A stretch of DNA of 64,000 nt from Paramicrobacterium agarici (lineage in GTDB: Bacteria > Actinomycetota > Actinomycetes > Actinomycetales > Microbacteriaceae), in the NCBI RefSeq assembly GCF_002563955.1, contig NZ_PDJE01000001.1, forward strand, positions 2,790,001 through 2,854,000. Direction: 5' to 3'. Positions 1 through 9,179 of this stretch are shown piece after piece (within the stretch, counting starts at the first letter, position 1; each line of letters starts with the position of its first letter). The translations under genes were made by a program, and so were the position numbers. The notes under the pieces were generated by a model. That model made no database searches and was not told the DNA's origin. It worked only from the letters and a program-made list of their open reading frames with translations.

Positions 1-179
1 TTGTCGCCGCCGAGACCGCCATGCAGGCGCTGGTAGTCCTCGACAACCGGCGTCTCGATCTCGTCGAAGCCGTAGCGCGTGTACACGTCGCGAATGCGTC
101 CGAGTGCATACTCGCGTTTTGCCTTGTCTGCGGGGAGGTAATCGCGCATGCCGCGCGGCGGTGTCACAGGGGAAGCCAT
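1..179 (-). CDS. hisS: Histidyl-tRNA synthetase, N-terminal part (gene runs off the left edge)
   Basis: The 59 visible residues begin MASPVTPPRGMRDYLPAD and contain RYGFDEIETPVVED, the usual start of histidyl-tRNA synthetase, leading into class II synthetase motif 1. The enzyme charges tRNA-His in the cytoplasm. The start is the ATG whose complement is at 177-179. It lies 27 nt downstream of the mazG stop on the same strand, so it is probably the distal gene of an aldehyde dehydrogenase-mazG-hisS transcript. The catalytic core lies outside the window. Confidence 0.9.
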   Translation of the reverse strand, partial: MASPVTPPRGMRDYLPADKAKREYALGRIRDVYTRYGFDEIETPVVEDYQRLHGGLGGD

Positions 180-206
180 GCTCACAATTCTGGCACGGCG
201 AGCGCA

Positions 207-875
207 TCACCCCTTTTCGCGCTCGCGCACCTCGTCGCTCAACCGGCGCACGGCGCCACGCAGCGCGCGCTCGGCGTCGAGTCCCCGTGCGCGGGCGGCA
301 CGCACGATCTCAAGCAGCTGGTCGCCGAGCTGGGACTCGTCGTCGGCGACAGCATCCGGATTCTCTGGCTGCGACTCCCCCGCGGGCAGCACACCCGAGC
401 GTTCGGCGCGCCCGATCAGCTTGTCGGCGAGCGCGAGGGCGGGCAGATGAGGCGGGATGCCGTCAAGCGCGCTCGTACGCGAGTGCTTCTCGTTCGCCTT
501 CGCCGCACTCCATACGCGAAACACGTCGTCGAGTGTCGGCGCCGATTCATCACCGAAGACATGAGGATGCCGGCGCACGACCTTCTCGTGCGCGACACGC
601 GCCACGTCGTCGAATGTGAACTCCTCGCCCGGCGTTCGTGCCGCGATCTCGGAGTGAAAGACCACTTGCCACAGCACATCGCCGAGTTCTTCGAGCATCG
701 CCTGGGCGTCACCCGATTCGATCGCCTCGACGAGCTCGTAGCTCTCTTCGATGAGGTAGGTGACGAGGGACTCGTGCGTCATCGACTGGCTCCAGACGCA
801 GCGATCGAGCACGTCGGCCATGTCGGCGAGCAATCGTTCGGTGTGGGGCGATTCGACGCCGCCCGCGTCAGTCAT
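207..875 (-). CDS. mazG: MazG family nucleoside triphosphate pyrophosphohydrolase
   Basis: A 222-residue protein of the MazG family, which hydrolyses (d)NTPs to NMP and pyrophosphate and is linked to nucleotide-pool cleaning and stress. The metal-binding pattern is visible in the first third: EESYELVEA, then MLEELGDVLWQVVFHSEIA, that is EExxE followed by ExxD. It is shorter than the two-domain enterobacterial form. The ATG at 875 overlaps the stop of the upstream aldehyde dehydrogenase by 8 nt, which indicates translational coupling. A longer reading upstream would run antisense-like through that gene and was rejected. Physiological substrate unknown. Confidence 0.92.
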   Translation of the reverse strand: MTDAGGVESPHTERLLADMADVLDRCVWSQSMTHESLVTYLIEESYELVEAIESGDAQAMLEELGDVLWQVVFHSEIAARTPGEEFTFDDVARVAHEKVVRRHPHVFGDESAPTLDDVFRVWSAAKANEKHSRTSALDGIPPHLPALALADKLIGRAERSGVLPAGESQPENPDAVADDESQLGDQLLEIVRAARARGLDAERALRGAVRRLSDEVREREKG

Positions 876-2289
876 CGTCGCCGCCCATGAGCCGCGAGGT
901 GCGCGCGATGAGGCGACGCGCGATCGCCGATTTTCCCGACGTGAACGGCGGGTACACGAGCGACATCGTGTCGGGCACGAGCCCCTTCGACAGCACGGCC
1001 TTGGCGTGGCTGAACGTCGTGAACGAGCGCTCACCGTGATAGGCGCCCGTGCCGCTGGCGCCGACTCCCCCGAACGGAAGGTCCGCAACGGTGAGGTGCG
1101 CGGCGGGCACGCCGAACGCGATCGCGCCCGATGACGTGTCGCGCACGAAGCGCCGCCTTACGTCACGGTCGTCCGAGAACACGTAGAGCGACAGCGGTTT
1201 CTCGCGCGCCGCGATGAAACGCACAGCGTCGCTCGCGTCTGCGACGTGCACGATCGGCAAGATCGGCCCGAAGATCTCCTCGCTCATGAGCGCCGAGTCG
1301 GGGTCGACGCCGTTGATCACGGTGGGCTCTGCATAGCGCTCGCTGACGTCGACGCGGCCGCCGATCACCGGAGTCTGGCCGTCGAGAAGCGTGCGCAGCC
1401 GCTCGGCATGGCGTGTGCTGACGATGCGCCCGTAGTCGCCGCTGAGCGACGGATCGTCGCCGTAGAATTCGGCGATCGCGGCCCGCAGGTGTGGAACGAG
1501 CGCGTCCGCCGTGCGTGGAGATGCCAGCAGGTAGTCGGGCGCGACGCATGTCTGTCCCGCGTTCAGCAGCTTGCCCCACACGAGACGGCGTGCGGCGACT
1601 TCCAGATCGACGGTGTCGTCGATGAAGGCCGGCGACTTTCCGCCCAGCTCGAGTGTCACCGGCGTCAGGGTTTCGGATGCTGCTTTTGCGACGATCCGCC
1701 CGACCGCTGTGCTTCCTGTGAAGAAGATGTGGTCGAACCGTTGCGCAAGCAGCTGGCTCGCGACCTCGGCGTCGCCCTCGACGACGGCGACCGCGCGATC
1801 GTCGAGGTACGCGGGAACGAGCGCTGCGATCGCCTCGCTCGTCGCCGGGGCGAGCTCGCTCGGCTTGAGAACCACGGCGTTGCCCGCCGCGAGCGCCCCG
1901 ATCAGCGGAGCGAGAATCAGCTGCACCGGGTAGTTCCACGGCCCCATGATCAGCACGGTGCCGAGTGGTTCGTACACGGTTTTTGCCGACGCGGGCGCGA
2001 GAACGAGCGGAACACTGACGCGCCGCGGACGCAGCCATCGTCTGAGGCGGCTCAGCGTGTGGTCGAGCTCGGCGAGCACGATCCCGATCTCGGTGGTCTG
2101 CGACTCCGTCGGGTGCTTGCCCAGATCGCGTGACAGCGCGCGCTCGAGCAGATCCTGATTGTCGATGAGCAGCGACCGCAGCGCGTGAAGCTGCTCTCGG
2201 CGCCACTCATACGGCTTGGTCACCCCGCGTGAGAACGCCTGACGAACGTGCTCAACCGCCTCAGAAGCTGTCGTGTTCTCTGTCGACAT
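868..2289 (-). CDS. NAD(P)-dependent aldehyde dehydrogenase, class 3-like
   Basis: A 473-residue aldehyde dehydrogenase. MGPWNYP (about 115-121) is the coenzyme-site Asn region, [10 protein letters not shown] lies around 189-198, LELGGKSP carries the general-base Glu (about 214) and [11 protein letters not shown] carries the catalytic Cys (about 248). The short N-terminus and the [15 protein letters not shown] segment resemble the ALDH3 group acting on fatty or aromatic aldehydes; substrate not determinable. The ATG at 2289 was chosen over the GTG at 2304 because AAAGGGGAG, a strong ribosome-binding site, lies between them at the right spacing. First gene of the transcript with mazG and hisS, divergent from nhaA. 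Confidence 0.9.
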   Translation of the reverse strand: MSTENTTASEAVEHVRQAFSRGVTKPYEWRREQLHALRSLLIDNQDLLERALSRDLGKHPTESQTTEIGIVLAELDHTLSRLRRWLRPRRVSVPLVLAPASAKTVYEPLGTVLIMGPWNYPVQLILAPLIGALAAGNAVVLKPSELAPATSEAIAALVPAYLDDRAVAVVEGDAEVASQLLAQRFDHIFFTGSTAVGRIVAKAASETLTPVTLELGGKSPAFIDDTVDLEVAARRLVWGKLLNAGQTCVAPDYLLASPRTADALVPHLRAAIAEFYGDDPSLSGDYGRIVSTRHAERLRTLLDGQTPVIGGRVDVSERYAEPTVINGVDPDSALMSEEIFGPILPIVHVADASDAVRFIAAREKPLSLYVFSDDRDVRRRFVRDTSSGAIAFGVPAAHLTVADLPFGGVGASGTGAYHGERSFTTFSHAKAVLSKGLVPDTMSLVYPPFTSGKSAIARRLIARTSRLMGGDDD

Positions 2290-2328
2290 GAGCTCCCCTT
2301 TCACGCTTCGGCGCTGTGGAGTACAACA

Positions 2329-2355
2329 CTACCCACGTGCCACCGCCCCTATACT
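2329..2355. promoter_or_regulatory. Overlapping divergent promoter elements between aldehyde dehydrogenase and nhaA
   Basis: On the plus strand TATACT (2350-2355) sits inside CCCCTATACTGGGG and is a candidate -10 for nhaA, 62 nt before its start; I see no clear -35. On the minus strand GTAT (2354-2351), a 16-nt gap and GGGTAG (2334-2329) weakly match a SigB-type promoter reading into the aldehyde dehydrogenase. The two would overlap. Both are guesses from motif shape. Confidence 0.3.
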
Positions 2356-2416
2356 GGGGCACGGTGCGCCGGGAAGTCTGGTCGGCAATTCTGTCAGCGA
2401 GCCCGGAGACCTGTCC

Positions 2417-3745
2417 ATGACGCGCACCAACAGCACCCGCACCATTCTCGGCCGTGGCAGCTTCGCCGAGGTCAAACGCATCGGTGAGATCCTGCGTGCG
2501 GAGACGGTCGGGGGCGCTCTTCTCGTCGCCGCTGCCGTCATCGCGATCATCTGGGCGAACTCCCCGTGGGCGAGCGGCTACTTCACGGTGCGCGACATCA
2601 CGTTCGGCATCCCCGAGCTTCACCTTGAGCTGACGATCGGCCAGTGGGCGTCAGACGGTCTTCTCGCAATCTTCTTCTTTCTCACGGGCCTCGAACTCAA
2701 GAAGGAGTTCGTGATCGGCGACCTGCGCTCCCCCGCGACAGCACTGGTTCCCGTGGCCGCCGCGTTCGGCGGCGTCGCGGTGCCCGCCATCATCTACGTC
2801 GTCACCAACCTCGGTACGTCAACGGGTCTGCAGGGCTGGGCGATCCCGACCGCGACGGACATCGCGTTCGCCGTCGCCGTGCTCGCCATCCTCGGTTCGC
2901 ACCTGCCGAGCGCCCTGCGCATCTTTCTGCTCACTCTCGCCGTCGTCGACGACCTCATCGCGATCGTTATCATCGCGATCTTCTATGCCGAGGGGTTCGC
3001 GCTGGCTCCGCTGCTGCTCACGCTCATTCCCCTGGCCGCATACGCTGCTCTCACGCACGCGTTTCCTCGGTTCTTCGGCCGGAATCTCTGGGCGCCGTGG
3101 GGCATTCTTCTGCCGATCGGCGTCGTCGCGTGGGCTCTGCTGCATGCCTCCGGCATCCATGCAACCATCGCCGGCGTGGCGCTCGGCTTCGCTGTTCCCG
3201 TGCGCCGCATGGCAAAGCACGGCGGCCCGGATGCTGGCCCCGGCCTCGCCGAGGTTCTCGAGCACCGGCTGCGCCCGCTCTCGAGCGGCTTCGCGGTGCC
3301 CGTCTTCGCCTTCTTCGCGGCTGGCGTCGCGGTCGGCGGACCAGACGGCTTTGTCTCTGCGCTCACCGATCCGGTGATGATCGGAATTCTCGCCGGCCTC
3401 GTGCTCGGCAAACCCATTGGCATCACACTGACCACGTGGCTGCTCACGCGGTTCACGAAGGCGCGGCTCGACGGCTCGCTCGCATGGATCGACGTGATCG
3501 GCGTCGGGATGCTGGCGGGCATCGGGTTCACGGTGTCACTGCTCGTCGCCGAGCTGAGTTTCGGGGACGACAGTCCGCACGGCGACCATGCGAAGATCGC
3601 GATCTTCACAGCATCCGTTCTCGCTGCTCTTCTCGCCGCGATCGTGCTGCGCGCGCGCAACCGCCGCTACCGGCGCATTGCCGAGCAGGAGGGCGTCGAT
3701 GCCGATGGGAATGAGATCCCCGATGTCTACGAGGATCGCAGCTGA
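2417..3745 (+). CDS. nhaA: Na+/H+ antiporter NhaA
   Basis: A 442-residue integral membrane antiporter that exchanges protons for sodium, supporting pH and salt tolerance. Family hallmarks are visible: [30 protein letters not shown], and [17 protein letters not shown], whose paired Asp residues (VVDD) are the ion-binding pair in the family. About eleven to twelve hydrophobic segments are present, and a charged tail ends in [15 protein letters not shown]. The start at 2417 is preceded by GGAGA at 2405-2409; an in-frame ATG at 2273 would overlap the divergent gene and lacks support. Confidence 0.96.
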   Translation: MTRTNSTRTILGRGSFAEVKRIGEILRAETVGGALLVAAAVIAIIWANSPWASGYFTVRDITFGIPELHLELTIGQWASDGLLAIFFFLTGLELKKEFVIGDLRSPATALVPVAAAFGGVAVPAIIYVVTNLGTSTGLQGWAIPTATDIAFAVAVLAILGSHLPSALRIFLLTLAVVDDLIAIVIIAIFYAEGFALAPLLLTLIPLAAYAALTHAFPRFFGRNLWAPWGILLPIGVVAWALLHASGIHATIAGVALGFAVPVRRMAKHGGPDAGPGLAEVLEHRLRPLSSGFAVPVFAFFAAGVAVGGPDGFVSALTDPVMIGILAGLVLGKPIGITLTTWLLTRFTKARLDGSLAWIDVIGVGMLAGIGFTVSLLVAELSFGDDSPHGDHAKIAIFTASVLAALLAAIVLRARNRRYRRIAEQEGVDADGNEIPDVYEDRS

Positions 3746-3954
3746 CGCACGCGCACGAACCGGTCAGCGCGATGTTTCCAGCGCGACGAGCGCGTCGACA
3801 ACCGGGGCGTGCTGCTGCTCGAGTTCGGCGGCCGAAGAACGATGTCGCCGGCACGCCAGGTGAGACCGCGGCCTCCGCTCAATCGCGCGGGAACATGTGC
3901 TTCGACGCCGAAAGCAGCGAAGACATCGGATGCTGGCATCGCGAGTGACGTCAC
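3727..3954 (-). pseudogene. Remnant of a TIGR02569/aminoglycoside-phosphotransferase-like gene
   Basis: Reading from a GTG at 3954 gives TSLAMPASDVFAAFGVEAHV, then ARLSGGRGLTWRAGDIVLRP, which resembles the beginning of the actinobacterial phosphotransferase-like family often annotated TIGR02569. After VLRP the frame changes: a one-base shift restores AELEQQHAPVVDALVALETS and then a stop, and the rest of the roughly 250-residue protein is missing. The start lies 10 nt after the mfd stop on the same strand, so it could once have been the next gene of that transcript. The family match is by memory of its N-terminal pattern and is tentative. Confidence 0.45.
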
Positions 3955-3963
3955 GTGCAGAGT

Positions 3964-6900
3964 CTACGAGGCGGGAGTCTGCTCGGGCTCGGCCCGCTTC
4001 ACCGGAAGGATCGCGTCGAGCAGCTGCTGCACCCACGTGATCAGGTCGGCGTCGGCCATCGCCTCACCGTTCGGCTGCGGAATCGGCACGATGAGGGCGT
4101 TCGCCTGCGACAACATCCTGGCCTTCGGATACATGCGCTTGAGGCGCACCTGAATCGAGTCGGGCAGGTCGACGGGAGCGAGCCGCAGATTCGTGCCCAT
4201 CGTAATGAGCTCAGACAGGTTGGAGCGCTGCGCTCGCTGCCGCAGTCGGGTGACCGAAACGAGCGTCTTCACACGCTCGGGCAGCGGACCATAGCGGTCG
4301 GAGAGTTCGTCGATCACGAGGTCGATCTGATCGTCGGCGGCCGAGGGAGCAGCCGCTGCCGAGAGCTTCTGATATGCCTCGAGGCGCAGGCGCTCGCTAT
4401 CGATGTAGTCCTCGGGAATGTTCGCGTCGACGGGAATCTCGAGCCGCAGCTCCGTCTGCCCCTCGGCGACGTCTCCGCGGAACGTCGATACGGCCTCGCC
4501 GATCATGCGCAGATAGAGGTCGAAGCCGACACCCGCGATGTGTCCCGCCTGCTCGCCTCCGAGCAGGTTGCCCGCTCCGCGAATCTCGAGGTCTTTCAGC
4601 GCGACCTGCATGCCGCTGCCGAGTTCGTTGTTCGCGGCGATCGTCTCGAGGCGATCCTGCGCGGTCTCGGAGAGCGGTTTGTCGCTGTCGTACAGAAAAT
4701 AGGCGTAGGCGCGCTCGCGACCGCGGCCAACGCGGCCACGCAGCTGGTGCAGCTGGCTCAGACCGTACTTATCGGCCCGATCGATGATGATGGTGTTCGC
4801 GTTCTGAATGTCGAGCCCAGTCTCGATGATCGTCGTGCACACGAGCACATCGAACTTGCGCTCCCAGAAGTCGACGACGACCTGCTCGAGCGTCGACTCC
4901 GAGAGCTTTCCGTGCGCCACGGCGATTCGTGCCTCGGGAACGAGCTCGGCAAGCTGATTCGCGACGCGGTTGATGCTCGCGACACGATTGTGCACGAAGA
5001 ACACCTGCCCCTCGCGCAGAAGCTCGCGGCGGATCGCGGCGGCCACCTGCTTGTCGTTGTGGGGCCCGACGAAGCTCAGAATCGGGTGGCGCTCTTCTGG
5101 CGGCGTCGCGAGCGTCGACATTTCACGGATGCCGGTGACGGCCATCTCGAGCGTTCGGGGAATCGGCGTCGCGCTCATCGCGAGAACGTCCACGTTGGTC
5201 TTGAGCTTCTTGAGAGCGTCTTTGTGCTCGACGCCGAAGCGCTGCTCTTCGTCGACGATCACGAGCCCGAGATCTTTGAACTCGACCTTCTCGGTGAGCA
5301 GCCGGTGGGTGCCGATCACGACGTCGACCGTGCCCTGCGCGAGACCGTCGAGCGTCTCGCGCGCCTCTTTATCGGTCTGGAATCGGCTGAGCGAACGCAA
5401 GTGCACGGGGAACCCGGCGAATCGCTCCTGGAACGTCTCGCCGTGCTGTTTGACGAGCAGCGTCGTCGGAACGAGCACCGCGACCTGCTTGCCGTCTTGC
5501 ACGGCTTTGAACGCCGCACGGACGGCGACCTCGGTCTTTCCGAATCCGACATCGCCCGACAGCAGGCGGTCCATGGGGATCGGCCGCTCCATGTCGCGCT
5601 TGACCTCGTCGATCGTCGTGAGCTGGTCGGGGGTCTCGGCGAACGGAAAGGCGTCTTCAAGCTCACGCTGCCACGGCGTGTCCTGTGCGAACGCGTGCCC
5701 TTTCGCGGCCATGCGCGCGGCGTACAGCTTGACGAGTTCGACGGCGATGTCGCGCACGGCCTTGCGGGCACGGCTTTTCGCCTGCGACCAGTCGCTTCCC
5801 CCCATCTTCGACAGCTGCGGCGACTCTCCGCCGACATAGCGCGTCAGCAGGTCGAGCTGGTCGGTGGGGACGAGGAGCTTGTCACCCGGGTATCCGCGTT
5901 TCGACGGCGCGTACTCGAGAACGAGGTACTCGCGCATGGTCTTCACCGCGTTGCGCCCGCCCGTCGACACTTCGCGTCGGGTCATCTCGACGAAGCGGCC
6001 GATGCCGTGCGTCTGGTGCACGACGTGGTCGCCAGCCTTGAGCTGCAGCGGATCGACGACGTTCTTGCGTCGAGTGGCGAGCTTCTTGACCGCTCGCGAG
6101 TCGTAGCCGGCGGAGCGTCCGTAGAACTCCGATTCCCCGATGAGAGCGAACGAGATGCCAGTGAGTTCGAAACCGTGCTCGATGACCGCCTTGACGAGAT
6201 ACACGATTCCTGCTTCGGCAGCATCCGGAATCTCTTCGACGATGCGCGCGGGAATACCGCGCTCTGACAGCACGTCGAGTGCTCGCTCGACGAGGCCCTG
6301 GCCCTGCGCGGCGACGACGACCGCCCAGCCCGCGCGCCTCCGGTCGTCGACGTGGGCGATGGCTCCGTCGACGTTGCCCTGGAAGCTCGGAACCGAGTCC
6401 GCCGCAACGCGGACCTCGAGAATGTCGTCGATCTCGAGTTCTTCGGGAAGCAGGTCGTCTGGCCGTTGCTGAAAGGGACTGAACGTCCACCACGGGCTCT
6501 CGGCCGCGTGCTCCCCCGGGCGTGTGACCGTGACGTCTGCACGCAGCGTGTTGAGCGAGATGAACTCTCCCGCACCAAGGTCGATGGGTGCCTCAGCGCC
6601 AGCGGTCGCGGCGCTCCAGGCTGCCTCGAGGAACTCCCGGTTGGTCTCGGCAAGGCTGATGGAGCGCGCGACGACGCGCTCAGGCGAGAGCACGGCGACC
6701 CCCGTGCCCTCGGGCAGGTAGTGCGCGATCGAGACAAGCCGGTCGAGAAGGGCCGGTGCCAGCGACTCCATGCCTTCGACGGGGATCCCGGCCGCGATCT
6801 TCTCGAGCATCGTCGACAGACTCGGAAACTCGGGGAGCATCTCGGAGGCACGCTGCCGCACGTTTGCGGTCAGCAGCAGCTCGCGGCTCGGAAGCAGTGC

Positions 6901-7584
6901 GACGTCGTCATATTCTTCGCTGCTCGAGCGCTGGTCTGACACCGAGAACGGCTTGATCTGGTCGACCTCGTCGCCGAAGAACTCGACGCGAACGGGATGA
7001 TCGGCGGTCGTGGGAAAGACATCGAGGATGCCGCCGCGCACGGCGAATTCTCCGCGACGCGACACCAGGTCGACGCGCGAGTACGCCAGCTCGACAAGGC
7101 GCGTGACGATGTCGCCCAGCTCGTGGCCGCGGCTGCCTGTGCGCAGCCGGATGGGCTCAACGTCGGTGAGGTCGTGCGCGATCGGCTGCAGCGCGGCACG
7201 CACGGAGGCGACGACCACGAGCGGACGCTCGCCCGTCCATTCCGCCATGCGCCAAAGAGCGTCGATGCGGCGCCCGACGATCTCAGAACTCGGGCTCAGC
7301 CGTTCGTGCGGCAGGGTCTCCCAGGCGGGGAACGCCACGATCTCAGCATCGGGAACGAAGCTGGGCAGTGCCTGCTGCACACTCTCGGACTCACGCCCCG
7401 TCGCCGTTACCACGAGCACGGCCGGAGGCTTTCCCGCCTCGCGACGGCGCTCGATCAGCCCTCCGAGCAGCGGAAGACGCATGCCGTCCGTGACGGAGAA
7501 GTCGGCGTTCTGCCCCGAGTAGGTCAGTGCGGTGGCGAAGCTGGAGTCGTGGGCGAGAATGTGGCTGAGGCCCTGGAGTTTCAC
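3964..7584 (-). CDS. mfd: Transcription-repair coupling factor
   Basis: A 1206-residue Mfd protein, the usual length. It removes RNA polymerase stalled at DNA damage and recruits UvrAB. The N-terminal UvrB-like region (AFPAWETLPHERLSP) is followed by the RNA polymerase-interacting domain (LKAGDHVVHQTHGIGRF), then a RecG-like translocase with Walker A GDVGFGKTE (about residue 676), DEEQ box (about 778), SATPIPRTLEM, and the C-terminal LRGRVGRGRERAYAY and TRCF domain. The start is a GTG 9 nt after the stop of the histidine phosphatase gene, with no strong ribosome-binding site of its own, so it is probably coupled to that gene. Confidence 0.97.
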   Translation of the reverse strand: MKLQGLSHILAHDSSFATALTYSGQNADFSVTDGMRLPLLGGLIERRREAGKPPAVLVVTATGRESESVQQALPSFVPDAEIVAFPAWETLPHERLSPSSEIVGRRIDALWRMAEWTGERPLVVVASVRAALQPIAHDLTDVEPIRLRTGSRGHELGDIVTRLVELAYSRVDLVSRRGEFAVRGGILDVFPTTADHPVRVEFFGDEVDQIKPFSVSDQRSSSEEYDDVALLPSRELLLTANVRQRASEMLPEFPSLSTMLEKIAAGIPVEGMESLAPALLDRLVSIAHYLPEGTGVAVLSPERVVARSISLAETNREFLEAAWSAATAGAEAPIDLGAGEFISLNTLRADVTVTRPGEHAAESPWWTFSPFQQRPDDLLPEELEIDDILEVRVAADSVPSFQGNVDGAIAHVDDRRRAGWAVVVAAQGQGLVERALDVLSERGIPARIVEEIPDAAEAGIVYLVKAVIEHGFELTGISFALIGESEFYGRSAGYDSRAVKKLATRRKNVVDPLQLKAGDHVVHQTHGIGRFVEMTRREVSTGGRNAVKTMREYLVLEYAPSKRGYPGDKLLVPTDQLDLLTRYVGGESPQLSKMGGSDWSQAKSRARKAVRDIAVELVKLYAARMAAKGHAFAQDTPWQRELEDAFPFAETPDQLTTIDEVKRDMERPIPMDRLLSGDVGFGKTEVAVRAAFKAVQDGKQVAVLVPTTLLVKQHGETFQERFAGFPVHLRSLSRFQTDKEARETLDGLAQGTVDVVIGTHRLLTEKVEFKDLGLVIVDEEQRFGVEHKDALKKLKTNVDVLAMSATPIPRTLEMAVTGIREMSTLATPPEERHPILSFVGPHNDKQVAAAIRRELLREGQVFFVHNRVASINRVANQLAELVPEARIAVAHGKLSESTLEQVVVDFWERKFDVLVCTTIIETGLDIQNANTIIIDRADKYGLSQLHQLRGRVGRGRERAYAYFLYDSDKPLSETAQDRLETIAANNELGSGMQVALKDLEIRGAGNLLGGEQAGHIAGVGFDLYLRMIGEAVSTFRGDVAEGQTELRLEIPVDANIPEDYIDSERLRLEAYQKLSAAAAPSAADDQIDLVIDELSDRYGPLPERVKTLVSVTRLRQRAQRSNLSELITMGTNLRLAPVDLPDSIQVRLKRMYPKARMLSQANALIVPIPQPNGEAMADADLITWVQQLLDAILPVKRAEPEQTPAS

Positions 7585-7593
7585 TCGAGCATT

Positions 7594-8229
7594 CTATGTG
7601 TCGACGCTGACAGCGAGGGCAGAACGATGCCACGGCCCTTCGGCGTCGGCCGTGAGAAAAACGGGAACTCCATTCGGCAGATGCGTCTCGCGCACATCGC
7701 CTGGATCGGCTCCGGCCGTGTGGCTGGCGAGCAGGATCTTCAGCAGGTAACCGTGCGAGACGAGGAGGGTCCGGCCACCGAGCTCGCGCGCTCGTCGCAG
7801 CACCCGCTCAGCTCGCTGGGCTGCGTGCGCGTACCGTTCTCCCCCCGGCGCCGCGGCGAAGTCGTGCTCGGGGCGGAGCCACCGGTCGAATGCCGCCGAG
7901 AGATCGCTGGCGGCGAGCTCCGCGCGCGTGAGTCCCTCGAACGCTCCGAAGTCAAGCTCCCTCAAATCCGCGTCGATTTCACACGGCACGCCGGCGAGCG
8001 CAGCCGTGTGCTCAAGCTCGGCTACCGTCTGCCGGGCACGCAGTGCGGGCGACACCAGCACGCGGTCCGGCGCCCATCGCGCGAGGTCCGCGACAGCATC
8101 CGTGATCTCGTGTCGTGCCGCGTCGTCGATGCCGATATCGCCCCGGCCGAGAAAGCGCCCTTCGCGGTTCCACGGGGTCGCGGCATGCCGAAGCAGGCAC
8201 ACGGATGCCGGTTTCAGAACGCGATCCAT
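7594..8229 (-). CDS. Histidine phosphatase family protein
   Basis: A 211-residue protein of the phosphoglycerate mutase-like histidine phosphatase superfamily. LLRHAATPWN (about 12-21) holds the catalytic Arg-His, though the usual RHG is RHA here. RARQTV and the LREL-FG-FEGL segment follow, and VSHGYLLKILL near the C-terminus supplies the second conserved His. The substrate cannot be told; relatives act on phosphosugars or nucleotides. The ATG at 8229 has GAAGGAG upstream at good spacing. It is transcribed away from the sigma factor gene and leads into mfd. Confidence 0.88.
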   Translation of the reverse strand: MDRVLKPASVCLLRHAATPWNREGRFLGRGDIGIDDAARHEITDAVADLARWAPDRVLVSPALRARQTVAELEHTAALAGVPCEIDADLRELDFGAFEGLTRAELAASDLSAAFDRWLRPEHDFAAAPGGERYAHAAQRAERVLRRARELGGRTLLVSHGYLLKILLASHTAGADPGDVRETHLPNGVPVFLTADAEGPWHRSALAVSVDT

Positions 8230-8364
8230 GTACTCCTTCTACTCGGCTTCTGCACTTCTCGCAAGGGGTTGAGGAGCGGCATCAGCGGTGGTTCCGTGAG
8301 GGCTAGAACGTCATCGATCTCGAGCGCGAGATCGAGCAGAACTTTCGAGAGAACGGAGCGAGTC

Positions 8365-9168
8365 ATGACTGCAGCCGCTGCAGAACGCACGGTGCCCTCA
8401 CCAGCCTCGCCCCGGTCCGGCGACGCTGGGCTCGACCGGTCGAACGCACGTGTCGTCTCGCACCTCGACGTCGCCGAAGCGATCGCCCGGCGCTTCACGG
8501 CAGGCTACCGCGACCCCGACGATCTGCGGCAGGTCGCGTATGTGGGACTCGTCAAGGCCTCGCGCCGCTACGACCCCAGCAGGGGCAGCGATTTCGTGTC
8601 GTTCGCCGTGCCGACGATCACGGGCGAGCTCAAACGGCACCTGCGCGACCAGAGCTGGGTCGTTCGTCCGCCGCGCCGGGTGCAGGAGCTGCGGCTGCGA
8701 ATCGCGAAGTCGCGCGACGGCCTCACACAAGAGCTGCAGCGCACGCCATCAACGAGCGACTTCGCCGCACGGTTCAATGCGACGCGGTCAGACGTCCGTG
8801 AGGCGCTCGACGCGGGCAACAGCATGCGTCCGCTGTCCCTCGACGCCCCCGTGCGTGAGGGAGGCGACGAACTGGGCGCGTTCATCGCGGATTCCGACTC
8901 CGACCTTGAGCGCGCCGAGGCGCTCGCGCTGCTTGCGCCGGCGCTCAAACGGCTCGCGCCGCGTGAGAAGCACATCATCTATCTGCGGTACTACCGCGGC
9001 CTGACGCAGCAGAAGATCTCGCAGACCGTTGGTGTGACGCAGATGCACGTCTCTCGCCTGCTCACTCGAACGCTCGAGGAGCTGCGGGAGGCGTTGACCG
9101 GCACTCGTTCTGTCGTGCGCATCGCGCCGGACGCGCACGATGAGGGCGGCGAGCGGCGCACCGCGTGA
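8365..9168 (+). CDS. RNA polymerase sigma factor of the SigB/SigF group
   Basis: A 267-residue sigma-70 family protein. Region 2 is clear: HLDVAEAIARRFTAGYRDPDDLRQVAYVGLVKA, RYDPSRGSDFVSFAVPTI, GELKRHLRDQSWVVRPPRRVQEL. Region 3 follows, then region 4 ending LTQQKISQTVGVTQMHVSRLLTRTL as the helix-turn-helix. This pattern (SFAVPTI.GE.KR..RD..W.VRPPRR.QEL) is typical of the actinobacterial stress/differentiation sigma factors. No anti-sigma or anti-anti-sigma gene lies beside it. GGAG (8355-8358) precedes the ATG. Its neighbours downstream are the heptose genes, whose promoters look like targets of this class (inference). Confidence 0.93.
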   Translation: MTAAAAERTVPSPASPRSGDAGLDRSNARVVSHLDVAEAIARRFTAGYRDPDDLRQVAYVGLVKASRRYDPSRGSDFVSFAVPTITGELKRHLRDQSWVVRPPRRVQELRLRIAKSRDGLTQELQRTPSTSDFAARFNATRSDVREALDAGNSMRPLSLDAPVREGGDELGAFIADSDSDLERAEALALLAPALKRLAPREKHIIYLRYYRGLTQQKISQTVGVTQMHVSRLLTRTLEELREALTGTRSVVRIAPDAHDEGGERRTA

Positions 9169-9179
9169 TGGCCGTCCCG

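Noticed and set aside
2273..2416. An upstream extension of nhaA to an ATG at 2273.
   Set aside because: It would overlap the divergent aldehyde dehydrogenase start and its ribosome-binding site; GGAGA before 2417 and the family N-terminus support the shorter protein.
3955..6267. A 770-codon open frame on the plus strand, antisense to mfd.
   Set aside because: mfd is unmistakable on the other strand. Long antisense frames are expected in GC-rich genes; the product has no family motif and no ribosome-binding site.
8230..8364. A SigB-type autoregulatory promoter before the sigma factor gene.
   Set aside because: No GTTT/GNNT-N14-17-GGGTA pattern found in the 135 nt; regulation of the sigma gene is not visible.
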